From assembly GCA_035541775.1 (NCBI GenBank), contig DATKMP010000199.1, positions 1 to 12,238 of the forward strand: 12,238 bases of DNA. Reading direction: 5' to 3'. The notes under the pieces are model-generated. The model did not search any database, had not been told where the DNA came from, and saw only the letters and a list, made by a program, of their open reading frames with translations. Source of the DNA: DATKMP01 sp035541775. GTDB taxonomy: Bacteria; Bacteroidota; Ignavibacteria; UBA10030. Both the position numbers and the translations under genes were made by a program. Below, one piece after another: positions 1 through 7,297 of the stretch (position 1 is its first letter; each line of letters opens with the position of its first letter).

Positions 1-22
1 TCAACAGAGAGTAATCTATATT

Positions 23-448
23 GTGATGGTTATGAACAGAATCAAAAGACATTCATTTGTATTTTTTAATACGATGTTGCTCCTGTCTCTTGCCTTTGCA
101 GAATCCGTCGTCAAAGACAATGCAAGTACGTCGATCGCGAATCGCGGCCGTATGATCACGTGGTCCACGAATGACGAACACGATGTGAAAGTTTTCGAAA
201 TTTGGCGAAGTTCCGTCGTTGATTCAAACCATAATTATCTTCGTATTGCACAAATAGCTCCCGCCGGCAATAATTCTGATTATGTCTATCGCGATACATC
301 TCTTCCTACAGCGACGGGAGAGGCATGCACCTACAAAATTGTTGCGCAGGGACATTCCATCAATCTTGTCGAACGAACGATCCGTGCCAAGACCTTTGGT
401 GCAACCCTCAAGCAAACTTGGGCAAGTATCGAAACCGTGTTTCAATAA
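23..448 (+). CDS. Small secreted protein with one fibronectin type III-like domain
   Basis: I do not recognise a specific family. The N-terminus has a basic stretch (NRIKRH), then a hydrophobic core (FFNTMLLLSLAFA) and a likely signal peptidase I site after AFA, so the protein is probably exported. The mature part, about residues 28-125, has the pattern of a single FnIII-like beta-sandwich: ITWSTNDEHDVKVFEIWRS, then an IAQIAPAGNNSDYVYRD segment, then a tyrosine-containing strand (CTYKIVAQG). This pattern is common in surface proteins of the FCB group, where such domains mediate adhesion or spacing. The start is uncertain: GTG at 23, ATG at 26 and ATG at 32 are all in frame, and the only purine-rich site (bases 6-11) sits best with the first. 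The C-terminus (GATLKQTWASIETVFQ) shows no sorting domain or anchor. The next gene starts 62 bases on. Confidence 0.7.
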   Translation: MMVMNRIKRHSFVFFNTMLLLSLAFAESVVKDNASTSIANRGRMITWSTNDEHDVKVFEIWRSSVVDSNHNYLRIAQIAPAGNNSDYVYRDTSLPTATGEACTYKIVAQGHSINLVERTIRAKTFGATLKQTWASIETVFQ

Positions 449-510
449 AACACGCCAAACGTAGCATGGCTTCCTATGCGGGGAATTGTTTAACTCTGTG
501 ACGGTATGAT

Positions 511-1098
511 ATGGAAACACTCATTCTTGCTTCTCAATCTCCCCGGCGAAAAGTATTACTCCAACAAATCGGACTGAAATTTAAAATTATCCCGAGTCAT
601 TCGGCCGAACTTATTCAACCGATGCAAACTCCGCAAGAAAACGCACAGCGCCTTGCCTTGGAAAAAGCCGCGGAAGTTGCGTCGCATCTTCGGAAGGGAA
701 TGGTGATCGGTGCAGATACAATCGTTGTCCTCGACCGGCATATCTTGGGAAAACCTAAGACCAAAGAAGAAGCCAAACGTATGCTGCGGATGTTGAGCGG
801 GCGGGAACACTCGGTGTTCACGGGCTTTGCGTTAATCGATGTGAAAACGAAAAAGCAAATGGCAGCAGTGGAAGAGACGAGAGTGCGCTTTCGACGGCTT
901 GATGATAAAGAAATTGTCGATTATGTGAATTCGGGTTCGCCGATGGACAAAGCCGGCGCGTACGGAATCCAAGATGATTATGGCGCGGTCTTTGTCGAAA
1001 AAATTCATGGCTGCTTTTACAACGTCGTCGGATTTCCGCTTACACGGTTCTATATTGCCTTGAAAACATTTACCGCCGAATTGGAAAAGGGAATATAA
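511..1098 (+). CDS. maf: Maf family nucleoside triphosphate pyrophosphatase (dTTP/UTP type)
   Basis: Maf proteins hydrolyse non-canonical or excess nucleoside triphosphates to the monophosphate and pyrophosphate in the cytoplasm, and are linked to house-cleaning and septum control. The 195 residues match the usual family length. Visible motifs in order are the N-terminal substrate loop ASQSPRR (7-13), GADT (67-70) with the catalytic acid, the GREHSVFTG segment (97-105), MDKAGAYGIQ (145-154), and the C-terminal GCFYNVVGFP (167-176). The KAGAYGIQ form is typical of the YhdE/Bacillus Maf subgroup that acts on dTTP and UTP; the specificity is inferred from the family. The ATG at 511 gives the conserved LILASQSPRR start directly, but no clear Shine-Dalgarno site precedes it. 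The gene converges with the minus-strand acyl-CoA synthetase, with only four bases between the two stop codons and no visible terminator. Confidence 0.95.
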   Translation: METLILASQSPRRKVLLQQIGLKFKIIPSHSAELIQPMQTPQENAQRLALEKAAEVASHLRKGMVIGADTIVVLDRHILGKPKTKEEAKRMLRMLSGREHSVFTGFALIDVKTKKQMAAVEETRVRFRRLDDKEIVDYVNSGSPMDKAGAYGIQDDYGAVFVEKIHGCFYNVVGFPLTRFYIALKTFTAELEKGI

Positions 1099-1102
1099 AC
1101 CA

Positions 1103-2839
1103 TCATTTCTTTTTCGTCGTGGCGCTGGTATAAAGATATCGTTTAATTTTTTGCGTCGGTGTTTTTTCAAACGGTTCACGTTGTTCGATCATGCGCGCAA
1201 GGCGGGAGAACGACGAAACCTGTTCGTTCGTTTGTCGCAATACATCATCAAGAATTTGTTGAATACGTTCGCGCGCTTGTGTTTCTGTCAGATGTAATTC
1301 CGTAAATTCAGCATCAAGGGATTCATAATCTAAAAAGACGCGAGCAACGAGCTGCCCATGCTCTTGATACACCAACGACTCTAAGACGACGTCGAATTTG
1401 TTTATCACGAATTCAATCGCTTCCGGATAAATATTTTCGCCGCTGGGCCCGAGGATGACATTCTTCAAACGCCCGTTGATGTACAAATATCCGTCTTTAT
1501 CAAAACTGCCGAGGTCACCCGTTTTAAACCAACCGTCCGAGGAAAGTACTTCTGCGGTTCGGTGTGGGTCGCGATAATACCCTTTCATAACACTCGGGCC
1601 GCGAACAATAATTTCGCCGATTCCTGTTTTCGGATCAGGATTCTCAATGCGAACATTTAATCCTGGGACGATAGGACCAATAGCACGAAAGCGCGTAATG
1701 TCCGCGTTGGAACCCGCGATCAGCGGCGATGTTTCGGTCAATCCATAACCAATGGCATAAGGAAATTCTGCTTCGCGTAAGAAGCGCTCCACTTCCGGCG
1801 ACAATGCGGCGCCGCCAACGCCAAAGAACCGCATACAACCGCCGAAAGTATGCTTTAATTTTTGTCCGGCCATTCGATGAATGCGTTTCCGCACCGTGGG
1901 AAATTTGTACGCCATTCGTACAATCCAGCGTTTTTTGATGGTGGGTACAATATTGGTTTTATATATTTTTTCAATGATCAACGGAACGGTAAGCATCGCT
2001 GTCGGCTTTACTTTTTCTAACGCGGGAAGAAGCACCGTCGCTGTTGGCGGTTTTTTAATGTAATAAACGGACGCGCCGCACATAATCGGTATCACTAATC
2101 CCAGCGTGCACTCGTACACGTGGGCGAGGGGAAGAACGGAAAGCATCCTGTCTTCTTCTATAATATCTGGTATTTTGGCAGAGGCTTTTGCGTTCCAAAC
2201 AATATTTTTGTGCGTCAGCATCACGCCTTTGGAATGTCCGGTTGTACCGGAGGTATAAATAATGGAAGCGACATCGTTTTCTTTTAATGCCCGTTGAAAG
2301 AACCCGACGAGATTTAACACCAAGCTGGTAATTTTTCTTAATTCTTTGCTTCCATCGGCAATAAGCTGGCGGAGCGTTGCTTTGGATGTATCGGGATTGA
2401 TAATAGAAAAATCGTTTAATAGCACGACACAATTAAATATGGTGAAATCTAAATCCTCGATCTTATGGTAAAACCGTTCGGAGATAAATACGACCTTGCT
2501 TCCAGAGTGGCGAAGTATATGATGAATTTCCGAGGTGTGAAAGTCTGGAAGAAGCGGAACAGCAATCGCGCCCATCGTCGTTATTGCAAAATAAGCTATT
2601 GCCCATTGTGGACTGTTTTCTCCGAGAATCGCAACTCGGTCGCCATGCAGTACGCCTTGGCTTTTTAAAAAACCCGTGAGGTGATCGATTTGTTGCCGCA
2701 TCTCATTGTAATGAATCGGCGCTTCGTCCGTGAAGGTAAGCGCGACACGAGAAGCATACTTCATGGCGCTTTCCGCGATGACGCGCGCCAGAGTTAATTC
2801 TTCATGTTGTTGCGATGCAGTGGTTGTTTGTTGAAGCAT
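1103..2839 (-). CDS. Long-chain acyl-CoA synthetase (AMP-forming), first copy
   Basis: This ANL-superfamily ligase activates a fatty acid with ATP to an acyl-adenylate and transfers it to coenzyme A. From the chosen start it is 578 residues, the usual FadD size. The core motifs are intact: the phosphate-binding loop YTSGTTGHSKG (195-205), GYGLTETSP (364-372), GWFKTGDLG (436-444), the hinge segment INGRLKN (454-460) followed by GENIYPEAIE, and a C-terminal TPTQKIKR with the expected catalytic lysine near residue 564. The frame stays open to 2956, but the extra 39 residues do not resemble the family, and only the ATG at 2839 has a plausible ribosome site (AGGA about seven bases upstream). The gene is convergent with maf and divergent from the secreted protein at 3003. 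It is clearly diverged from the second ligase at 3898, so the two are not a recent duplication. Substrate chain length cannot be read from the sequence. Confidence 0.93.
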   Translation of the reverse strand: MLQQTTTASQQHEELTLARVIAESAMKYASRVALTFTDEAPIHYNEMRQQIDHLTGFLKSQGVLHGDRVAILGENSPQWAIAYFAITTMGAIAVPLLPDFHTSEIHHILRHSGSKVVFISERFYHKIEDLDFTIFNCVVLLNDFSIINPDTSKATLRQLIADGSKELRKITSLVLNLVGFFQRALKENDVASIIYTSGTTGHSKGVMLTHKNIVWNAKASAKIPDIIEEDRMLSVLPLAHVYECTLGLVIPIMCGASVYYIKKPPTATVLLPALEKVKPTAMLTVPLIIEKIYKTNIVPTIKKRWIVRMAYKFPTVRKRIHRMAGQKLKHTFGGCMRFFGVGGAALSPEVERFLREAEFPYAIGYGLTETSPLIAGSNADITRFRAIGPIVPGLNVRIENPDPKTGIGEIIVRGPSVMKGYYRDPHRTAEVLSSDGWFKTGDLGSFDKDGYLYINGRLKNVILGPSGENIYPEAIEFVINKFDVVLESLVYQEHGQLVARVFLDYESLDAEFTELHLTETQARERIQQILDDVLRQTNEQVSSFSRLARMIEQREPFEKTPTQKIKRYLYTSATTKKK

Positions 2840-2860
2840 ACCTAGTCCTAAAGCAGTATA
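2840..2860 (-). promoter_or_regulatory. Ribosome binding site that sets the start of the minus-strand acyl-CoA synthetase
   Basis: Read on the minus strand, the bases before the ATG at 2839 are TTAGGACTAGGT. The AGGA core lies about seven bases from the ATG. The in-frame alternatives at 2869 and 2956 lack a comparable site, which supports the shorter protein. Confidence 0.5.
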
Positions 2861-2987
2861 AAAAAACATGACACTAAAGTAATGAGAAATAACGAGAGTT
2901 GGAAAACCTTTTTGTGCCTTGCGCAGGGATAGAATTTTTCCTACTTTTAACAACAATTCACGAGCATCAGTATTCTACTCATATTAC

Positions 2988-2994
2988 AAAGGAG
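2988..2994 (+). promoter_or_regulatory. Strong Shine-Dalgarno site fixing the start at 3003
   Basis: AAAGGAG lies eight bases before the ATG at 3003. It is one of the few strong ribosome sites in the window and argues against the longer reading from 2919. Confidence 0.7.
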
Positions 2995-3002
2995 AATTGA
3001 TT

Positions 3003-3854
3003 ATGTGTACAACGAAAAGTCATTGGATCTATACGGCAGTTCTGATTGTGTTGATGGTTGTTCCGTTGGAAGCAGGACAAAAACTGCGATACAAATTTGA
3101 GCCGGAAAAAAAATACAGCTATGCAACCACAGTGAATAATAAAACGACCGGGCAGGGTATGGGGCAAGAATTCACCGTGACAGCAGTTTCGAATCTGGAT
3201 TACACCGTTGTGTTAGATACGGTGCAGGACGGATTATTCAAACTGATCGTCACGCTCGATAAATTTGTGAATAAAATTAATATGCCCCAAATGGGATTTA
3301 ACGACAGTACGGTTTCGATGACAGAATGGGAAGGCAAGCGTGTGAGAGTCATCATGAATGATTTAGGAAAAGTGATGGCGATCGAAGCTATCGATCAAAT
3401 TCCTCCTTCCAAGCTGGGGATGATGCTGCGTGTCGGCCCGACGGAAATGTTCCGCCGAGTTTTCTTTGAACTGCCTGACCGGGAATTGGGAATCGATTCG
3501 GCGTGGAAAAACACGGATGTGGATACCAGCAAACAAATGGGAATGGATATCGTTGTCAAACCTAATCTTGAATTTAAAATCGCCGCACAAGAATCCAAGA
3601 ATAACATGGAATGCTTGAAAATTGTTTTTAGCGGGACCAATCAAACGTCCGGGTCTGGTTCGATGCAGGGCATGGATATTTCGGTTGATGGATCGACAAA
3701 AATTTCCGGCACGGTGTACTTTGCTCCCAAAGAAGGCGTGTTCATCTCTGCCGATCAATCGAACGATGCGGAAGCAACGCAGACATTTTCCGGCGCGCAA
3801 AGCGGTGCACAAACGACATCGTCCGTTATTGCTATCAAGTCGGTCTTAAAATAG
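3003..3854 (+). CDS. Secreted protein of unknown function, DUF6263-like
   Basis: The 283-residue product begins with a signal peptide (basic MCTTK, hydrophobic WIYTAVLIVLMVVPLEA, probable cleavage after EA) and is otherwise hydrophilic and rich in beta-strand patterns. No lipobox is visible, so a periplasmic or secreted location is inferred. The body opens with KLRYKFEPEKKYSY, then alternating strand patterns, a DLGKVMAIEAID segment, and a C-terminal part with GTVYFAPKEGVF and SSVIAIKSVLK. The overall form (tolerant 'raw value' strands, a central LPDRELGIDSAW segment) resembles DUF6263, from memory only; no catalytic motif is seen. The ATG at 3003 is chosen because AAAGGAG lies eight bases upstream and the signal peptide begins there; the frame is open back to 2919 but that extension breaks the signal peptide. 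It lies 43 bases before the second acyl-CoA synthetase and may share a transcript with it. Confidence 0.8.
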   Translation: MCTTKSHWIYTAVLIVLMVVPLEAGQKLRYKFEPEKKYSYATTVNNKTTGQGMGQEFTVTAVSNLDYTVVLDTVQDGLFKLIVTLDKFVNKINMPQMGFNDSTVSMTEWEGKRVRVIMNDLGKVMAIEAIDQIPPSKLGMMLRVGPTEMFRRVFFELPDRELGIDSAWKNTDVDTSKQMGMDIVVKPNLEFKIAAQESKNNMECLKIVFSGTNQTSGSGSMQGMDISVDGSTKISGTVYFAPKEGVFISADQSNDAEATQTFSGAQSGAQTTSSVIAIKSVLK

Positions 3855-3877
3855 TACGGCGCGATTTTCTATTCACC

Positions 3878-3901
3878 ATGAATTTGAAAAAAAATATATG
3901 A
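3878..3901 (+). other. Seven-codon mini-ORF overlapping the start of the second acyl-CoA synthetase
   Basis: ATG at 3878 reads MNLKKNI and stops with TGA at 3899-3901, overlapping the gene's ATG at 3898 as ATGA. It could permit termination-reinitiation. It has no clear ribosome site of its own and may be chance. Confidence 0.25.
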
Positions 3902-5814
3902 CGACATCACCGCAGCGAACGCTACCGCAAATGTTTGAAGACAGTGTGACCAAGTACGGGAAGAATGTTTTTCTGTGGGAAAAAAAGTTTGAGCGATATG
4001 AAGGATTGACGTATGCCGATGCACAGGTGCTGGCACATCGGTGTGCGGCGGGCTGGATAAAACTCGGCATTCAAAAAGGCGACCGCATCGCGCTTATTGC
4101 AGAAGGACGAAACGACTGGGTTATTGCTGAACTCGGAATATTATTTGCCGGCGCTATTAATGTTCCGTTGTCCGTCAAGATTGAAGAAGGAAGCGATCTG
4201 AAGTTTCGCATGGCACATTCCGGTTGCCGGATGGCCGTTGTTTCCGGCACACAAGCCGATAAAATCAGAAACATAAAAAATGATTTACCGGAGCTGGAAA
4301 AAATAATTTTGTTAGACGGTGTTCCGCAATCGGAAGACGAGATGCCGTTTCGCGAAGTGCTTGCTGCCGGTAAAACATTTCTGGAAACAAACCGTGCGGC
4401 GCTGGAAGAGCGGTGGAAATCGTTAAGTGAAAATGATTCTGCGAATATATGCTATACGTCCGGCACAACGGCGGATCCGAAGGGCATCATTCTTACGCAT
4501 CGCAATTACACAGCAAATGCGGAACAGGCATCGGCAATTTTGCATATTCCCGAATGGTATTGTTCGCTGCTCATGCTTCCGTGGGATCATGCCTTTGCGC
4601 ATACGGCTGGTATTTATACGCTGATGAAGAACGGCGCAAGTATGGCATCGGTACAAACCGGAAAGACAGCCATTGAAACGTTGAAAAATATGCCGCTCAA
4701 CATCCGAGAAGTTCGTCCGACATTTCTCTACAGTGTGCCGGCGATTGCCAAAAATTTTCGCAAGAACATCGAACGAGGCATTCGCGAAAAAGGAGTTTTG
4801 GCAGAACGAATGTTCAATAAAGCACTCGAACTTGCGTATCAATACAACGGCATCGGATGGGACAAAGGGAAGAACGCGACGCTTGCGATGAAATTGAAAT
4901 ATAAATTTTATGATTATGTTTTGTTCCGGAAAATCAGAATGATGTTCGGCGGGCGGCTGGAATTTTTCATCGGCGGCGGCGCATTGTTAGATATTGAATT
5001 GCAGCGATTTTTCTATGCGCTCGGTATTCCAATGCTGCAAGGATATGGATTGACAGAAGCGGCACCGGTGATTTCGGCAAATGTGATGGATCGCCACAAA
5101 CTTGGTTCATCCGGCATGATTATTCCGAATTTACAGGTAAAAATTTGTGACGATGAGGGACGAGAATTGCCTATCGGTCAGCACGGCGAAATTGTTGTGC
5201 GCGGTGAAAATGTGATGGCGGGATATTGGAAGAATGAAAAAGCCACGCGTGAAGCATTGCGCGACGGTTGGCTGTTCACCGGCGATCTCGGTTATGTCGA
5301 TGAAGATAATTTTCTGTACGTGCTTGGCCGGGCAAAAAGTTTGCTCATCAGTCACGATGGAGAAAAATACAGTCCTGAAGGGATTGAAGAAGCGATTGTC
5401 GGCAATTCGCCATTCATCGATCAAGTAATGCTGCACAACAATCAATCGCCGTACACCGTTGCGTTGCTTGTGCCGAATAAAGAAAAGCTTCTGGCGTACA
5501 TCAAACAAAGCAACATCGATGTGCATACGGAGCAAGGGCAGATTGCCGTATTGAAATTATTGGAAGCGGAAATTAACGAATATCGATCTGCGGGAAAATA
5601 TGCCGGAGAATTTCCGGAACGCTGGCTGCCGTCGGCAATTGCCGTGCTGGGTGATGCATTTACAGAGCAAAATCATTTTCTCAACAGCACGATGAAAATG
5701 GTTCGTGGAAAAATTACAGAATTCTACAAAGACCGCATTGATTATCTCTTTACTGCAGAAGGTAAAGATATTTGCAATCATCAAAATAAAATAATCATAA
5801 AACGAATTTTATGA
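3898..5814 (+). CDS. Long-chain acyl-CoA synthetase (AMP-forming), second copy
   Basis: This is a 638-residue AMP-forming ligase of the long-chain acyl-CoA synthetase type, expected to make acyl-CoA from fatty acid, ATP and CoA. Visible motifs are the phosphate loop YTSGTTADPKG (186-196), the gate/linker region around GGRLEFFIGGGALL (351-364), GYGLTEAAP (382-390), GWLFTGDLG (457-465), the hinge LGRAKS (476-481) and a C-terminal NSTMKMVRGKI with the probable catalytic lysine at 600. Compared with the first copy, the loop has A-D for the usual G-x after SGTT, and the motif after the hinge reads HDGEKYSPEGIEE rather than GENIYPEAIE. It also has the longer C-terminal domain (about 500-620) seen in the eukaryote-like long-chain class. 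The ATG at 3898 has no good Shine-Dalgarno site and overlaps the stop of a seven-codon mini-ORF. No terminator is evident after it. Chain-length preference cannot be judged. Confidence 0.93.
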   Translation: MTTSPQRTLPQMFEDSVTKYGKNVFLWEKKFERYEGLTYADAQVLAHRCAAGWIKLGIQKGDRIALIAEGRNDWVIAELGILFAGAINVPLSVKIEEGSDLKFRMAHSGCRMAVVSGTQADKIRNIKNDLPELEKIILLDGVPQSEDEMPFREVLAAGKTFLETNRAALEERWKSLSENDSANICYTSGTTADPKGIILTHRNYTANAEQASAILHIPEWYCSLLMLPWDHAFAHTAGIYTLMKNGASMASVQTGKTAIETLKNMPLNIREVRPTFLYSVPAIAKNFRKNIERGIREKGVLAERMFNKALELAYQYNGIGWDKGKNATLAMKLKYKFYDYVLFRKIRMMFGGRLEFFIGGGALLDIELQRFFYALGIPMLQGYGLTEAAPVISANVMDRHKLGSSGMIIPNLQVKICDDEGRELPIGQHGEIVVRGENVMAGYWKNEKATREALRDGWLFTGDLGYVDEDNFLYVLGRAKSLLISHDGEKYSPEGIEEAIVGNSPFIDQVMLHNNQSPYTVALLVPNKEKLLAYIKQSNIDVHTEQGQIAVLKLLEAEINEYRSAGKYAGEFPERWLPSAIAVLGDAFTEQNHFLNSTMKMVRGKITEFYKDRIDYLFTAEGKDICNHQNKIIIKRIL

Positions 5815-5865
5815 TTGAGTGATTTTCGATTGGATGATTTTGGTGTTTGTAAAAGTTGGGAATTT

Positions 5866-5876
5866 TTTGAGTAAAG
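5866..5876 (+). repeat. Additional copy of the TTTGAGTAAAG element upstream of fic
   Basis: The same 11 bases recur at 5896-5906 in direct orientation, exactly 30 bases downstream (about three helical turns), and again inverted at 5921-5931. This spacing would place bound proteins on one face of the DNA. Confidence 0.6.
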
Positions 5877-5895
5877 CGTAGTATATACAAAAAAG

Positions 5896-5931
5896 TTTGA
5901 GTAAAGTAAAAACGATTATACTTTACTCAAA
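5896..5931. promoter_or_regulatory. Perfect 13-bp inverted repeat, candidate operator of fic
   Basis: The left arm TTTGAGTAAAGTA (5896-5908) and right arm TACTTTACTCAAA (5919-5931) match perfectly across a 10-base spacer. The site ends about 45 bases before the fic ATG and abuts a TATATT/TATTCT hexamer at 5942-5949, so a bound regulator could cover the -35 region. The A/T-rich, low-GC arms and lack of a T-run argue for a protein-binding site rather than a terminator. The likely binder, by inference, is the C-terminal winged-helix domain of the Fic protein itself. Confidence 0.55.
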
Positions 5932-5949
5932 AAAAAATGTGTATATTCT
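5922..5949 (+). promoter_or_regulatory. Possible fic promoter overlapping the inverted repeat
   Basis: TTTACT at 5922-5927 lies 16 bases from TATTCT at 5944-5949, giving a weak sigma70-like pair; TATATT at 5942 is an alternative -10. The -35 hexamer falls inside the right arm of the inverted repeat, which would suit repression. The exact transcription start is unknown. Confidence 0.3.
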
Positions 5950-5975
5950 ACTTACCACAACGATAAAGTGAATTT

Positions 5976-7088
5976 ATGCGGCCATACATACCTCAAAATT
6001 TACCAATTTCCGAAATAGATTGGGAAAGACATATTCCATTTATTGGAAAGGTCAATCGATCTCTTGCCTATTATGACGGAATATTGCATGGAATAGCTAA
6101 TCCTGCACTTTTGCTTTCTCCTCTAACAACACAAGAAGCAGTTCTTTCATCGAAAATTGAAGGAACGCAAGCAACCTTAGGTGATGTGTTAAAATTTGAA
6201 GCAGGAGAGAGCCCGACAAAAGAAGAGCGCAGAATTGATATTCAAGAAATTACAAATTACCGCCGTGCACTTTTTACTGCGGAAAAGATGCTGAAGACAA
6301 AACCGTTCCATTTAAATTTTATGAAGGAATTGCACGCAATAATTTTGGACAGCGTGCGCGGCAGCAACAAATCTCCGGGCGAATTTAGGAAAACTCAAAA
6401 TTGGATTGGAAAACCCGGAACGTCCGTTGAACATGCAGAATATGTTCCTCCTTCACCAGAAGTAATGATGAAATGTTTAAGCGATTGGGAAAAATATTAC
6501 CATTTTGATCGCCCAGATCCTGTTGTGCAATTAGCGATTCTTCATGCACAGTTCGAACTTGTTCATCCGTTTTTAGACGGCAACGGCAGAGTAGGAAGAA
6601 TGATTATTCCATTATTTTTATTTGAGAAAAAGATTTTAAGCCGTCCGATGTTCTATCTCTCAAAATATTTAGAAGCGCATCGAGATGAGTATGTAAGCCG
6701 GTTAAAAACGTTAAGCGAGCGACCACCGCAATGGAATGAATGGATAGGATTTTTTCTTCGCGGCGTTGATGAACAAGCAAGAGAGAATGCAGATACTGTG
6801 CAAAAAATTCTTGCTCTCTATGATAATCTGAAAGAACAATGCATTCGATTAACACGATCACAGTTTGCCGTGCCGTTGCTGGATCAAATTTTTAAGAAAC
6901 CCATTTTTCAAAGTTCGCATTTGTTTGGGAAAAAAAATCTGCCAAGCAAGCCAATGACATCAACACTACTTGCAAAACTGCGCGAAGCAGGTATTCTGAA
7001 AGTATTGAGCGAAGGGAGTGGGAGACGTGCGCAAGTCATGGTGTTACCGGAACTTATAAACATCACCGAAGGGAAAAAGATTTTTTAA
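5976..7088 (+). CDS. Fic family AMP-transferase with N-terminal inhibitory helix and C-terminal winged helix
   Basis: Fic enzymes usually transfer AMP from ATP to hydroxyl side chains of target proteins. The catalytic motif HPFLDGNGRVGR is complete at 197-208, with the histidine at 197 and the acidic residue and arginine that hold Mg and phosphates. The inhibitory motif S-x-x-x-E-G is at 58-63 (SSKIEG), placing the protein in class II, where the helix blocks ATP binding in the same polypeptide; a separate antitoxin is therefore not expected and none is seen. A Fic_N-like segment (about 5-80) and a GEFRKTQNWIG stretch (135-145) precede the core. Residues 290-365 look like a winged-helix DNA-binding domain. 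The ATG at 5976 begins a family-like N-terminus; the ribosome site is weak. The gene appears AT-richer than its neighbours, stands alone and has its own operator-like repeat, suggesting horizontal acquisition. Targets cannot be predicted. Confidence 0.93.
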   Translation: MRPYIPQNLPISEIDWERHIPFIGKVNRSLAYYDGILHGIANPALLLSPLTTQEAVLSSKIEGTQATLGDVLKFEAGESPTKEERRIDIQEITNYRRALFTAEKMLKTKPFHLNFMKELHAIILDSVRGSNKSPGEFRKTQNWIGKPGTSVEHAEYVPPSPEVMMKCLSDWEKYYHFDRPDPVVQLAILHAQFELVHPFLDGNGRVGRMIIPLFLFEKKILSRPMFYLSKYLEAHRDEYVSRLKTLSERPPQWNEWIGFFLRGVDEQARENADTVQKILALYDNLKEQCIRLTRSQFAVPLLDQIFKKPIFQSSHLFGKKNLPSKPMTSTLLAKLREAGILKVLSEGSGRRAQVMVLPELINITEGKKIF

Positions 7089-7145
7089 TGATGAATAACG
7101 CCACAACAAGCGTATCATCATCGGTCAGGAGCGTATTTATCCGCC

Positions 7146-7177
7146 GAAGGTGGAGATCCTTCCCAGTGCAGAAGAAT
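7146..7177. repeat. Short competing inverted repeats in the fic-gap spacer
   Basis: The CCTTC at 7158-7162 can pair with GAAGG at 7146-7150, or, as ATCCTTC (7156-7162), with GAAGAAT at 7171-7177 (one mismatch). The rest of the 209-base gap (7089-7297) holds no gene I can support. The segment may be a decayed copy of a dispersed intergenic repeat containing GATCCTTC; that is inference. Confidence 0.3.
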
Positions 7178-7214
7178 AAGATTAGAAAAAGCAGCATAGT
7201 TCCCTTCTTGCATT

Positions 7215-7243
7215 TTGCACGATTTCTGGGTAAGTTTAATATG
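7215..7243 (+). promoter_or_regulatory. Weak candidate promoter of gap
   Basis: TTGCAC (7215-7220) is 17 bases from TAATAT (7238-7243), a partial sigma70-like match about 55 bases before the gap ATG. The fit to consensus is modest and other hexamers nearby are possible. A strong Shine-Dalgarno site (GGAGG, around 7281-7286) follows. Confidence 0.25.
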
Positions 7244-7297
7244 AAATATAAAAAAGAAAACGAATAACAAATACATCCTTTTGGAGGAATAAATACA

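Noticed and set aside
224..520. Minus-strand frame of 98 codons opposite the FnIII-like gene and the maf start
   Set aside because: It is antisense to two better-supported genes and has no recognisable motif or ribosome site.
3878..3900. Frameshift in the A-run hiding a longer N-terminus of the second acyl-CoA synthetase
   Set aside because: One base less or more in the A-run could extend the protein to 3878, but the family N-terminus is already complete from 3898, so no error needs to be assumed.
5976..7088. Fic toxin with a separate antitoxin
   Set aside because: The inhibitory motif SSKIEG is within the same protein, and no small partner gene is seen on either side.
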